This document shows positions 32,541-44,500 of a stretch of 64,000 bases of DNA, piece after piece. Every line of letters starts with the position of its first letter. Within the stretch, counting starts at the first letter, position 1. Both the position numbers and the translations under genes were made by a program. The notes under the pieces are model-generated. The model ran no database searches. It saw nothing but the letters and a program-made list of their open reading frames with translations, and had not been told where the DNA came from. Origin of the DNA: Diphasiastrum complanatum (taxonomy: Eukaryota > Streptophyta > Lycopodiopsida > Lycopodiales > Lycopodiaceae); NCBI GenBank assembly GCA_029204225.1, contig CM055096.1, positions 44,557,967-44,621,966 on the forward strand. The letters are read 5' to 3'.

Positions 32541-35500
32541 GGGGTCTTGATGTTACACAAGACTAAAGTAGCTAACTGGGAATTCTCTTCTCTGGCCCTA
32601 TTTTCAAAAACTTTGCAATGTTCCAATCCGGAACGCTGCTTGAAACCGTTCCAGGACTCTAATTCTGAAACGCATCATTCCGGAAGTCTGTGCTTCTATG
32701 GATAGCACATTATATTGATGCCCTTGTTAGGAATCAGGATGACCTAAAAGTAATTATGGCATATCACCTTGTACTTTCAATCCACCCACAGAGTCTAAAC
32801 TCTTGACTAGTAACCCCAGTCACATCATAGCACCCAAAGGCGTAGATGACATATATAGATGGGTTTCAATACTTCTCTAAAGTAGAAAGGACAATTCAAG
32901 CCAAGTAGCGACTAGCACTAGAGAGCAAAGTCAATTGAATATAGTCCGTCCCTACTTTCCCATTCAATAAGAGTAGCTGCACAAGGAATGTGTAGATAGA
33001 TCCACTTCCAACCAAAAACAAGAACCGTATTAATTTGAGTGAACATGATGTGAAGGACTCAAACCTTAGTTGCAAAGCTCTTATACATATTAAGGCAAAC
33101 TAATTGACAATATGCTACAATTGTCTACTATTGTCCCCAGTCCCACTCTCAATGTAGAACTGCTTTTCCCTCAACTTTCATCGAGTTAACTCTTCAGAAA
33201 AGCTACTTTGATTTTATCATAAGCAAGATTTTGTGGTTGTTTCCTTCTTTTACATCTACTAGCTTACTTGCTTACAATCCTCCCATAGAAGCACAATTTT
33301 CAAGTAACTTTCCTAAGCTTGGATGATCTAGGTGCAGGTAGCGCAACTTTAGCAAGTTATATAAAATCATCGCCTATGCCTAGAGGACCACCTCAATCCA
33401 ATGGAAAATAAAATTAACTTTCCAAAATAGACGGAATTTCTTCCTCTTTCACACATAATCCTTGATACACCTCTTAGAAAGGATTTCCTCGTGTTCCCCC
33501 CTACGGCCATTAGCGAGTCCAATTTGATGCATGCTAACAAAACTGCTAATCAAAACAAGTGGTTACTTGCAATTCCACCACAACCAGACATCTTTTAGTT
33601 AACTTTATGATAGGATCTAGTGCACTATGCAGATCACGTCAAACATTCACCATAGCCACACCTTGTGAATGTTTCCGCTCCTAGTTCACCTTGAATTCCG
33701 ACACTTTTGAGAGTCCTTTACTTGAGAGTATTGTCATAGATATTGAGTGATACTGATGAGCATTCTTCCAAGCCTATTGTTGAGTTACCTTGTGAGCTTC
33801 CATCTGCAAGGGAGGTTGTCTTATTGTGAGGATGAGAGAGTGACAATATCACACAGTGACAGATTCACATGAGACATGGACGTTGTCATACACTACGTTT
33901 GAATCACATGTACAAGTTGATTTTGATATTGCAGGCGAAGAGCTAGACATATACAAATACAGGTTGATTCTAATGTTGCATGCTTTGATTATGATGTCAA
34001 GTGCCTTGGTGATGATCCTCAAGGCAAGCTGATGTTGTAGACTATGCTCATTGTTCCGATTCTACCATGGGAGATGAGTTTGCGAATTGTTTCGATGCTT
34101 CCTATGATGGAATTTACATCGCTCTATTGGTAAAACTTGTTTATATTGCATGTTTATATGAGGTTATTCCAGCAAGTGTCCATGTATTCTTCAGTATCCT
34201 TGTGCTTTCATATATGGGTTTGCTACAATCGATGCTAATGCTATACATTCTTGGGCATTGAGAATACCTTAGGTTGTTGCGTAGGTGTCCATTCTAGTTA
34301 CTATTTGTCAAGATGCTCTACGTATTCTTTATGTTTCCTGGCCTTTTTGGTTGCTACACATTGCTTGTCGTCGAGCCATCCATTTCCTAAGGTAATCTTG
34401 GCCTATTTGGCTAGCTCTAGATATCTTACATGTCGGGGTCATAAATGATGACACATTCTTCTAGCATTCCTTGGATACTAGACTGCCTTGAGCGAGTTCT
34501 AGTGTTGGCTTATTTCTATGTCATTTCAATTAGCTAATTTATAGAAGCTTCATTTTGTTCATTTAATTAGAGACATATTTGCAGCATGATTTACAATCGG
34601 TTTTGTGTGTTGCTTTTGAAATACTTGTTGTGATGACTTATGTCCTCTCCTTCAACATCTCCATTCGTGCATATATTTCTCATCATGCATTTGCTTTTGA
34701 ACTAGCTTGATGATTGACTCTTATCAAAGCTATTGATTGACACTTTTCTTCTAGTCTTTTAGGGTTTGGTAATTTCTTTTGCAAGTCCCACATTGAGGGC
34801 AATGTTTTTTCAAGTTGGGACTAGAAAGCCCTAGCCAGTATACCTATAAGTACTAGGCTAGTTACTAGTAAGGGCATGTCCTTATAGGACCCAAGTACCC
34901 TAAGTTGCCCAAATCTCTAGAAGGTTCCACTAAGGGCCCCTAAATAGTATATACGGGGCTATCATTTAGACATTAGTCGTTCATTGATTATTCAGCTTAT
35001 TGCTATTGCTTGGGCTCTTCATGGGAGAACCCTTTGCTATTGCTTGTAGGGCTTTAGCCATTGATTATATCAAATGCCCTTGGTCATTCTTCATGGGAGA
35101 GGAGATTGCTTGATTGTGTCTATTATAGTCCGTTATGCATGATACAATATCCATCGATTGAGACTATAACCGGTAAAGACAAGTAATCAATAAACAATTA
35201 ATATTTCCAAACACTATGTCAAAAAAATCTATCGTTGGCTTTTTTTATTGCATAGCGTACCAAAATTATCTTATGACAACATACCAAAATTCCTCTTGAT
35301 GTGCTTTGCTAGATGGCAATAAGCAAATTGCTAAGAAAATATTACTTGAGACTTAGAAAAGAGGAATTGTCAAGTAATAGCTTGACATTTTTCTAGAATG
35401 TTTTGTAATCTTCTTCAAGATAATTACTGGTCTTTCAAAGGAAATGACACCAAAGGCCTTAGAAAGATGACTCGAAAAGATTTTTAAATCTTGCTGGGAT

Positions 35501-36732
35501 CTACTTTCATGTTCTCTAAATTCACTTTGGCTTCATCATTGACTATTATGTTGTTTACATTCCAAAATTTTGGAAACCAAAAATTGCCAAAGGTTTTACT
35601 CGATGATTACAGAATATCTTACTATTGTAAAGAGTACTTCAAATAACTAAAACTACCATGTGCCATACATAAGTTGGTTTGCAAGGACGTCTTGAATTAT
35701 CATTGCAAGATGTCAAGAATCCCAATATTTCCAAGTACATCCTAGTATCGATAGAAGAGACTAACAATAAATAATCAAAAGATCATTTAGGTCAACGTGT
35801 ATTCTCCTTGAAAGCATGATTCTTGACAAGATGCAAGATATATTATACAATTATTTCATGTGGCATCACATAGAAAGAATGTTCACCACAACTTAGAATC
35901 TTGAACTTTCACAAAATAGTCACTAAAAGATTTGCTTAGAAGGAAACTTTACCTCCTTCACCACTATCGACAAGTAGTGATAGCGCGTCCCCAGGTGTCA
36001 CATCTTTCCAATTTACTTTATGGATAATTTTTTGCCCATTGTTGGAAGGGTTCTTTCGAGTTTTCCTTTTGACCTTCCTCTTCTTTTCATGGTCAATTTT
36101 TTCCAAAATAGGCATGATTAAACTTCAAAACTCCCGCTTTGCAAAAGAACCTTAAGAAAAAGTAAAGGGAATGTAAGTTAGGGAAAATTCTTTCTAAATC
36201 TATAGTGAACAATAAAACTTAAACCTAGTAACAAACTCCCCTATCCAATAAACTTGAAAAATATCAACATATAAAAGGGCTCCTCAATCAAAAACCAAGT
36301 TCCAAGTAACTACAAGCATCATAACAACAAACACAATTCGACCAAACCAAAATTAGCTCGATTTTTTTGATTGCACATAAACTTGAAATTCAATCTTACG
36401 CAAACGCAAAATGGCTCCCCTAGTGGTAGAGAAAATTGGAAGGCAATCATCCTAGACTATCATAATGATTAATATTTAGTTTCTCATGAACAAAGAATCC
36501 TAAGTTCATGCAGGCTGAGGCTCACGCCATACATTGTCTCTCGTGTATTGAGCAAGCTGCTGGTGCAGTGGCCCCCATACATGTTTCTCTTTCTCTATGT
36601 CTCTCTCATCAGTCCTTGCTTTTGTCCAAAAGCCTAACCCTATTCCTAGGCTTGGCATATCCGCGCATGTTATTTAAGACTATTAAAGTTTTCATCAACA
36701 AAAAACACAAAATCATAGAGACATGTTCTCAT

Positions 36733-36736
<4 letters not shown>
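32541..36736. other. Long stretch without recognisable genes
   Basis: About 4.2 kb of AT-rich sequence. I see no LTR pair, domain or RNA gene. There are two weak signals: CCCACATTGAGGGCAATGTTTT at 34,787, repeating a motif at 23,771 that there precedes a PPT-like run, and the basic minus-strand frame at 35,936-36,115. The rest is probably decayed transposon or intergenic sequence. Confidence 0.5.
35936..36115 (-). CDS. Short basic ORF or exon of unknown identity
   Basis: A 59-codon minus-strand frame starts MPILEKIDHEKKRKVKRKTR and contains KIIHKVNWKDVTPGDALSLL then VDSGEGG. The basic stretch followed by an ordered segment looks protein-like. GGAG/GTAAAG near its end would make a good splice donor, so it may be an exon. 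I do not recognise the family. Confidence 0.25.
   Translation of the reverse strand: MPILEKIDHEKKRKVKRKTRKNPSNNGQKIIHKVNWKDVTPGDALSLLVDSGEGGKVSF

Positions 36737-36810
<74 letters not shown>
36737..36810. repeat. (TC)n tract 1
   Basis: 37 TC units. A LINE 3' fragment begins directly at its right edge. Confidence 0.95.
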
Positions 36811-36813
<3 letters not shown>

Positions 36814-36984
36814 TATTATGCGCACTCTCGCATACGTGTCTATTTTAGTTTGCACTAGATGTTTTCTTTATTACAGTTTGGAGACGTTTTTATACGCTCC
36901 CATGGTTACCACATACATGATATGTACTTCATTAGTCTTATATGCCTTTTGGCATGGAAAAGACATTAATAAAGCTTTCTTTCT

Positions 36985-37052
<68 letters not shown>
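36811..37052 (+). mobile_element. LINE family A, severely 5'-truncated copy with (TC)n tail
   Basis: Only about 178 bp of 3' UTR remain (36,811-36,988). They include the terminal hairpin (36,935-36,964) and end GACATTAATAAAGC followed by TTTC units and (TC)n to 37,052. The sequence is nearly identical to the 3' ends at 40,142-40,306 and 50,528-50,695. Both edges are TC tracts. Confidence 0.9.
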
Positions 37053-37055
<3 letters not shown>

Positions 37056-38009
37056 CTCTCGATCTACTGAGCGGGACTCATGCTTATATCAAACAGCATA
37101 TTTATCGTAGCACATACGCACTATATGGTCACAGCTCGACCCTGATAAGGTCAAGATACATTTCTATGGCACACATCTACTACGGTTGGATACTACGGGC
37201 ACCCCTGTCCTTCCAGCATATCTTACACAGCCATTATCTTTTGGTCTGCGATACTGTATGGGACAGCTCCGAGTCTCTTCTCATCAGCTGGCTATTGAGA
37301 CGGGTAGATACACGGACACTCCCAGATTGCAGAGGATATGTCAGCTTTGTTCTCTTCATGAAATGGAGGATGAGTTCCATTTCATGTTTCGTTGTCCAGT
37401 ATATTACGAGATCAGGGGGCGTTACCATTGTTTATACAGAGATACCCCTCTCACGTTTCGATCGTTCCTCGAGTATCCAGACTCCAGATGTGTAGGTCTT
37501 TTATTGAGAGAGATGTATACTGTACGAGCTTCACTTCTACCTACCACAGATATGGATCATAGCCAGGCTCATATTACCCAGTTTTTCCAGAAACGAGACA
37601 GAGAGGACATTTCCGTTTTGGATTTTGAAGTCCCCACTCGGAGATCGAAGACACAGAGAGTCTCACATATTTCTGCTAGATCCAGGATCACTAGATCTTC
37701 ACGGGCTTCTCGCCAGTCCACAGCACGCTCCAACTACTATCACTCATTATTTTCAGCTTACTCGTAGCTAGTCTCCTCCGCAGAGCAGGTGGTTAAGCTC
37801 TTGCATTGTACCCTCGCAAGTTGGTGGTCAAGCTTGGATATTTCTTCTTCTTAGAGATAGCATGATAGATATGCTAGTTTCTTGTCTTCTTCTCTTTTCT
37901 AGTAGTAAATAAGTCCGTATGCGGACAATGCTCCTCACCTTTTGTACTCTCTTTTGTCTTATGTACCTTTGGGTACCAAAAGACGTTAATAATAATAATT
38001 CTGATTCTG

Positions 38010-38075
<66 letters not shown>
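37053..38075 (+). mobile_element. LINE family B, 5'-truncated copy with (TC)n tail
   Basis: It starts at a TC tract inside ORF2, at the sequence matching GTHAYIRQQIYRS of the full copy. One frameshift precedes a 193-codon frame (37,186-37,767) with LRVSSHQLAIETGRYTDTP, the CCHC finger (RICQLCSLHEMEDEFHFMFR then [15 protein letters not shown]) and SQAHITQFFQKRDREDISV near the C-terminus. The 3' UTR holds two hairpins (GTCCGTATGCGGAC at 37,913 and the terminal one at 37,956-37,984), then TTAATAATAATAATTCTGATTC and (CT)n to 38,075. Confidence 0.92.
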
Positions 38076-38077
<2 letters not shown>

Positions 38078-40303
38078 TTCGTATGCCTCCGACTTACTCG
38101 CCCCCATTATTGCCACCCTTCTTAACTCCACAGTTGTTTCCGGTTTCCCATCCTCCTGGTGCACTAACATTATCCACCCCATCCATAAGAATGGTGACCC
38201 CATGATTCCGAGTAACTACCGCACCATAATGATCGGGCATGTCCTGGCAAAACTATATGGTACTATATTACAGTCTGTTGTGAGCTCAAAGGCGGAGACT
38301 ATAAGAGTACATGCCATGGGTCAGGCTGGTTTTCGAGCCCATTATTCTACTAATTATCACATCTTCACACTGAGTGCCTTGATTGAGGAGGCTAAGCACA
38401 GGAGAGAGAGGGTTTACTCTTGTTTTGTGGACTTCTAAAAAGCCTTTGATTCTGTTCCTCGCTCGTTGCTCATCCAGAGACTTCAAGACTCGGCTTCTCC
38501 ACCGACATTGTTCTTGCTGTGATGGCACTTTATGAGCGTGTCCTAGGATGTTTCCGGCATAGCAGTGGCTTATCCGATCACATTTGGAGCACCATTGGGG
38601 TAAAACAAGGTTGCTCCCTCTCACCAGTCCTCTTTGGATTGTATATTGATGAGTTGGAGAGAGTCATTACACAGGGTGGTAATCCTGGCTGCAGGCTTGG
38701 TGACATCTTGATTGCTATCCTCCTTTATGTCGATGATGTGGTATTGGTCTCACCAACCAGAGAGGGTCTACAGCGACAGTTGGATTGCTTGCATGAGTTT
38801 TGTACCAAATGGGGCCTAGGGGTGAACATTGACAAGACCAAGGTTATGGTCTTCAACACTTCGAGAGCATTCATGCAGCGACAGGAGCTTACTTTGGGTG
38901 GGTAGGTTCTAGAGGTGGTCCCTTCCTATACATACCTGGGGGTCCTTTTCTCAAGTCCTACTTTTAACATGAAACAGGCCGCTACCACTCGACTGGGGAA
39001 GGGACATGCTTCCCTTGTTCAGCTAGAGTGGTTTTGCTTCCGGAAGTCCATCCAGGATGCTCGCAATAAGTGTCGCCTCTTTGATACCATTGTTACTCCC
39101 ACGGCTTTATATGCGGCAGAGACATGGTGTACAGGTCTCCCTTCTTCACACTGGGCCAGTCTCTCACGATTACAGACCACCATGCTAGCTCGGTTGATTC
39201 GAGCGAAGCCTTCTATTCCACATGAGATTCTCCTGGCCGAGTTTGCAGTTCCACCTATACAGATCGAGGCAGCTCTTCAGCTCATCACCTATATACAAAG
39301 GATACAGGCATTACCAGAGATAGACAGGCGACACATACAGGTTGCACTATCCTCCTCACAGCGTCTTCACGATCAGGGCTATAGGTTATCATGGTTCTCT
39401 CAGGCCTCTCACCTCCTACTTGCGTCATTTGGCATCTCCATCACAGAGCTCCCCTCAAGCACACATCAATATATCAGACGCTTCCTCTATCGCACATATC
39501 TAGAGCGGACTTGGCGTAACCAATTAGGGGTTAAGCCAGCTTTCTACCAGACTCATTTCTTGGAGCTAGACGCATCGGGGACCCCAGTCATGCCACGCTA
39601 CTTGGACTCAGGATTGTCACATTGCCTCAGATTCACATTGGGGCAGCTCAGGGTGTCCTCTCATCAGCTAGCTATTGAGACTGGGAGGTTCCATGGTATT
39701 CCCAGAGAGGAGCGGATTTGCCAATTATGTTCTCTAGGTGAGGTGGAGTTTGAGGAGCACTTTTATCTTTAGGTGCCTCGTATATTATCAGATCAGAGGG
39801 CGATATTATTGCCTGTTCCGAGGGATGCCTACAAGGCGGAGATCACGTGATTTAGTGCTGGATGATGAGGATTATGATTATGACGACGACGAGGATGATG
39901 GCCGCTCTCATGCTCATAGAGATCAGAGACAGTGTACCTCCCACCATCATGTTACTACCAAGATTACCAGACATCCTACACAAAGGTGTACTACGACTAT
40001 CACACATGCACGTGCTCATGCTCACAGACGACGCCGGCAGGCTCCAGCGCTTCCCCATTCTGTGGCTCGCATCACATCTTTTTACAGCATCAGCATAGCA
40101 GTAGCAGCACAGCCTTGACATCCTACTATAGATACATATCATTACTATGCGCACACTCTCGCATACATGTCTATTTTAGTTTGCACTAGATGCTTTTCTT
40201 TATTACAGTTTGGAGACGTTTTTATACGCTCCCATGGTTACAACATACTTGACATGTACTTCATTAGTCTTATATGCCTTTTGGCATGGAAAAGACATTA
40301 ATA

Positions 40304-40369
<66 letters not shown>
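38076..40369 (+). mobile_element. LINE family A, 5'-truncated copy with (CT)n tail
   Basis: It starts at a CT tract within ORF2, upstream of reverse transcriptase (SWCTNIIHPIHKNGDPM). RT motifs follow: YRTIMIGHVLAKLYG, AGFRAHYSTNYHIF, CFVDF then [72 protein letters not shown] and the C-terminal finger (RICQLCSLGEVEFEEH). An in-frame stop replaces a codon in VDFxKAFD, a frameshift is near 38,490, a TAG is at 38,903 and another frameshift is near 39,760. The tail is acidic then His/Arg-rich. The 3' UTR carries the family A hairpin (40,267-40,296). Confidence 0.93.
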
Positions 40370-40373
<4 letters not shown>

Positions 40374-40594
40374 CCTCGCTACCCCTGCCCCTCTCTCTCT
40401 CTCTCGCCGCTCTGCTGGTGCGCTGCCCGCTTGCTGGTGCGCTGCCCGCCCTGCTAGCGCTGCTGCCCTCTCTCTCTCTTGCGCGCCCACCCGCCCTGCT
40501 GGCGCTGCTGTCCGCCCTGCTGGCGCTGCAGTGCTGACCTTCGCACCTGCCCTACGCTGCCCTGCGCTGGTCCTCCATCTGCTGACCGCCTCCT

Positions 40595-41503
40595 ATGGCA
40601 CCTAAGAAAAAGGAGGGTGTTCTTACACCCCCCTCCCTGTTGGACACCCCCCCATCACCGGTAGTGATGGAGGAGCCGTCTTCGGTGACAGAAACTATCA
40701 ACATGGCTGCCATTGACTACACTCCTTCCAAACCTACCGAAAGTCTTTTTGCTTATGATCTTAGTTTTATCCGGCAAGAAATTCTTGGACTTAAGAAACA
40801 ACTACACCTCTTTGAAGCTGAAAATAGCAAGTTAGCTAAGGATCTTTTTGGTGTCACGGAACGTGTGGAGCAGCTTGAGCAAGAAAATATATATCTTAAG
40901 CAACGAATTGCAAAAAAAAGTGCCTTGGAGGAGACTTCCAACAAGATCAATAGCTTGGAGAAACAAGTCGAGGAGACGAAAACATGGGCAGCACTCTTCA
41001 AACCGGATGATATGGGCAGCAAACTCTCATCACTCGCAAAACAGGTTGAAGAAACGACATCGATCCTTAAGCAAGGTAATCACTCTCAGATTTCATCTTT
41101 TCCGAAGAAAAACGATTTGGAGACAGTTTTGGGTGAACAAGCCAGAAGGGCCAAAAAAGCCTTTAACATTAGAGTAAGAGGCATTGCCAATGGTGGAAAA
41201 CCGTTGGAAGAAGCTACGGATTTGCTCATTTCCAAGTTATCTCATGTGGCTGACGGTTTTGATACTGCTTGGCGCAGTAAATTTGATGACAATGTTTTGT
41301 TTATCAAGTTCCGCTCGCTTTCACAACGCAATGCTGCCCTTCGGCTTAGGGCAAAGCTTAAAGGTACTTTCATTTATATGGATGATGACTTAACAAATAC
41401 TCAATGGTTGGCAAGAAAAAAGATTATCCTTGAAGCGAAAGAGAAAGGGCAAAGGGTTGTTTTTATTGACGGGAAACCGAGATTTTTCGACCTTCCACAA
41501 TAG
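40595..41503 (+). CDS. LINE family B ORF1 protein (RNA-binding type)
   Basis: 302 codons from ATG 40,595 (MAPKKKEGVLTPPSLLDTPP). A disordered Pro-rich start is followed by a long coiled coil (about residues 60-160: LKKQLHLFEAENSKLAKDLF, VEQLEQENIYLKQRI, KINSLEKQVEETK). A C-terminal domain begins at about residue 191 (NIRVRGIANG) and includes KLKGTFIYMDDDLTNTQWLA (about 255-274) and KEKGQRVVFIDGKPRFFD. The order resembles LINE ORF1 proteins that trimerise through a coiled coil and coat the RNA with an RRM-like and C-terminal domain. This assignment rests on layout and motif pattern. The ORF ends at TAG 41,501-41,503, and the frame then stays open into ORF2. Confidence 0.85.
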   Translation: MAPKKKEGVLTPPSLLDTPPSPVVMEEPSSVTETINMAAIDYTPSKPTESLFAYDLSFIRQEILGLKKQLHLFEAENSKLAKDLFGVTERVEQLEQENIYLKQRIAKKSALEETSNKINSLEKQVEETKTWAALFKPDDMGSKLSSLAKQVEETTSILKQGNHSQISSFPKKNDLETVLGEQARRAKKAFNIRVRGIANGGKPLEEATDLLISKLSHVADGFDTAWRSKFDDNVLFIKFRSLSQRNAALRLRAKLKGTFIYMDDDLTNTQWLARKKIILEAKEKGQRVVFIDGKPRFFDLPQ

Positions 41504-41540
41504 GAACTAGGGGCCCCCGGATATAGAAGCTACCCGAGAT
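41492..41540 (+). promoter_or_regulatory. Candidate stop-codon readthrough site between ORF1 and ORF2
   Basis: The junction reads CCACAATAGGAACTAGG. ORF2 is in the same frame as ORF1 (41,552 minus 40,595 is a multiple of 3) and the frame is open on both sides of the single TAG. CAA before the TAG and the following GAACTA resemble the plant-virus readthrough context CAA-TAG-CARYYA except for one base. Self-complementary GGGGCCCCC follows 6-7 bases later. ORF2 has no ATG before about residue 80, beyond essential endonuclease residues, so independent initiation is unlikely. Confidence 0.6.
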
Positions 41541-44500
41541 CCCCTACCAATTTGAGACTTGGCTTCTGGAATTGTAATGGTTTTTTATCTTCGTCATCAG
41601 CCGGAGACTTTGCTGATTTTATTAGAAAATGCGACATTTTGTTGTTGGCTGAAACTCATGAGTCCTTATATCATCCTCTTCCAAATATACAGGAGTACTC
41701 TTGGCATTCTGCTTTTCGTCCATTTGTTAGGGGAAAAACTTGTCAAGGATCTGGAGGAGTAGCTTGTTTATACAGAGACACCACAGTTCAGATGGTTAAA
41801 CAAGATCCATACGCTCGCTATATTTGGTTACACATTATTGGCTCACTATTGGGATTACCTCAGGACATCTATATAGCTGTATGCTATTTTGCTCCACAGA
41901 CCTCAGTGTTTGCTGAGTTTGGCGGGGACCCTTTTCAGGCTCTCTCAGATGATATTGCTATCTTTTCTCAGCAGGGTTCCATTTTACTAGCAGGTGATTT
42001 CAACGCCCGCACAAGCTCTAGACAAACCGAATTTCATGCAGCTACGGATCTTCTCAGGCTTTACCCTTTGGATATGGGGCTAGACCGGGTATCACAGGAT
42101 GCAGACACTCCAGCTACATCTTTCGGGGAGCAGTTGATCACTCTAGCAGAGACACACGCTCTTGCCATTTTGAATGGCCTCACACAGTGGCCTTCCTCAT
42201 CAGCATATACATGCTATCCTCATGGTGGAGGACATAGTGTGGTCGACTACTTCATTGGATCACCTGCTTTGATCTCTCACATTTCTGATTTCTCCATCAC
42301 ACCCCCTACCATTTCCGATCACTCACTCTTACACATCTCACTTGGTCACATAACCTCTTCTTTGCAAATTTCTTGCTCTCTTCCCACTCATAAACGTATT
42401 CCTTTCACCCAATCTGGATTCACTAATTACACCACAATCTTATCCCAACTACTCGCTAACTTCCCGTTCATGGCACCAATTGACCAGCAAGCCACTTTTC
42501 TCTCTACATCCATCTTAGCTGCTGCTTCCTCATCCTTCCCCACCAAAACGACATCATCTCACAGAAGTGTTCACAACAGATGGTATGATGCAGAATGCCG
42601 CTCTCTTCACAATCATGTGACATATGCCAGGTCACACTCCCCTGCCACACTCAAACAATGCCAGAAAGAATATCATAGAACCACCAGAACAAAGAAGATC
42701 AAGTACCTACAATCACTCTGCCAAAAAATGATCAACTCTTTAGATTCACCCTCCTCTTTTTTCTGGAAACATTTCACCAGACACTCTTCAACATTGGCCC
42801 CCATAGCCATCGAATCCTGGATCGAGTATGCCACGGAGTTATATACCACGGACTCTCCTCCTACCTCACTCTCACCGAGACCTGACCACTGCTCACTTTT
42901 CACCCCTGACATGGTTGAAAACGCCATTAAACATGCCAAACTAAATAAAGCCACTGACTATGACTCCTTAAGTGTAGACTTCCTAAAGCCCGTAGCACAT
43001 CTCATCTCCCCTTACATTGCTCATGTTTTTAACACAGCTGTTACTTCTGGTTTTCCTACGGCTTGGTGCACTAATATCCTTCACCCCATCCTCAAGGCAG
43101 GTGATCCCATGAATGTAGGAAACTACCGCACCATTATGATTGGCCACACTCTAGCTAAGATATATGGCTCTATACTACAGACAGTCACTGGATCTTTTGC
43201 TGAAACTGAGGGTTTACACGCTATGGGTCAAGCTGGTTTCAGACCGGGATATTCTACTTCAGACCAGATCTTCATTTTGAGATGCATTATTGAGGAGGCT
43301 CGACATCGGAAACAGAGAATTTACTGTTGCTTTGTGGATTTTCGCAAAGCTTTTGACTCTGTTCCACGACATCTTCTTTTCCAGAGACTGTCTTCACTTG
43401 GCTTTTCAGAGGATACTATTGCTGCGATCATTACTTTATATGAGCGAGTCTTGGCACGTTTCAGAGATGGTAGTGGCTGGTCCTCACAGATACATTCTAC
43501 CATTGGGGTGAAGCAGGGTTGCCCCTTATCACCCACTCTTTTTGCACTATATATAGATGACCTCGAGCGGATTATTCGCGAGGAAGGTGGAGAGGGCTGT
43601 CCCCTAGCAGACATTATTATCCCCATTCTCTTGTACGCTGATGATGTGGTTCTCCTCTCATCCTCTGCAGCTGGTTTACAGAGTCACCTTTCTGCTTTAC
43701 ATCACTTTTGCCAGCGTTGGGGATTGACGGTTAACCTTAAGAAGACTAAGATTATGGTGTTTAACACCAACAGACAGCATATGAGAGATGTGATTTTCTA
43801 TTATGACAGGCTACCGATTGAGATCGTGACCTCCTACACCTATTTGGGAGTTCTTTTCTCTGGTCCGCTACTCACTTTTCGACCAGCAGCCACCGCCAGG
43901 CTCCGCAAGGGGCATACCGCTCTTGTGCATATGGAGAGATTTTGCTCTACTTATTATGTGCAGGATCCTGCTACCAGATGCCTACTATTTTCTGCTACTG
44001 TCTCCCCAGTTGTGCTATATTCGGCTGAGACTTGGTGCCCTGATTTATCACGCGATACATGGAGAGATCTTACTCGTATCCAGATTCTCATGCTCAGTAG
44101 GATAATCCGGGCTAAGCCCTCAGTACCACATGATATCATACTAGCCGAGTTTGCTTCTCCTCCATTAGTTGTTGGTGCTATGTTTCAGATCATCACCTTT
44201 CTTCACAGGGTATCAGATCTAGATACCTCCAGATACATTGTTGCTGCTCTCACTTCATCTTGTACCATTGCAGATCAGGGAGCCAAGCACTCTTGGTATC
44301 GCAGTGTCTCAGCCCTTCTTCAGACTTGGGGTTTATCCGCACTTGATCTTCCGAATGGAACCCATGCTTATATCAGACAGCAAATCTACCGGAGCTACAT
44401 ACGCACTATATGGTCACATCCTGATCCAGATAGGGTCAAGCTACATTATTATGGCACACATCTTTTACGGCTGGACGTTTCGGGCTTGCCTATTCTTCCA

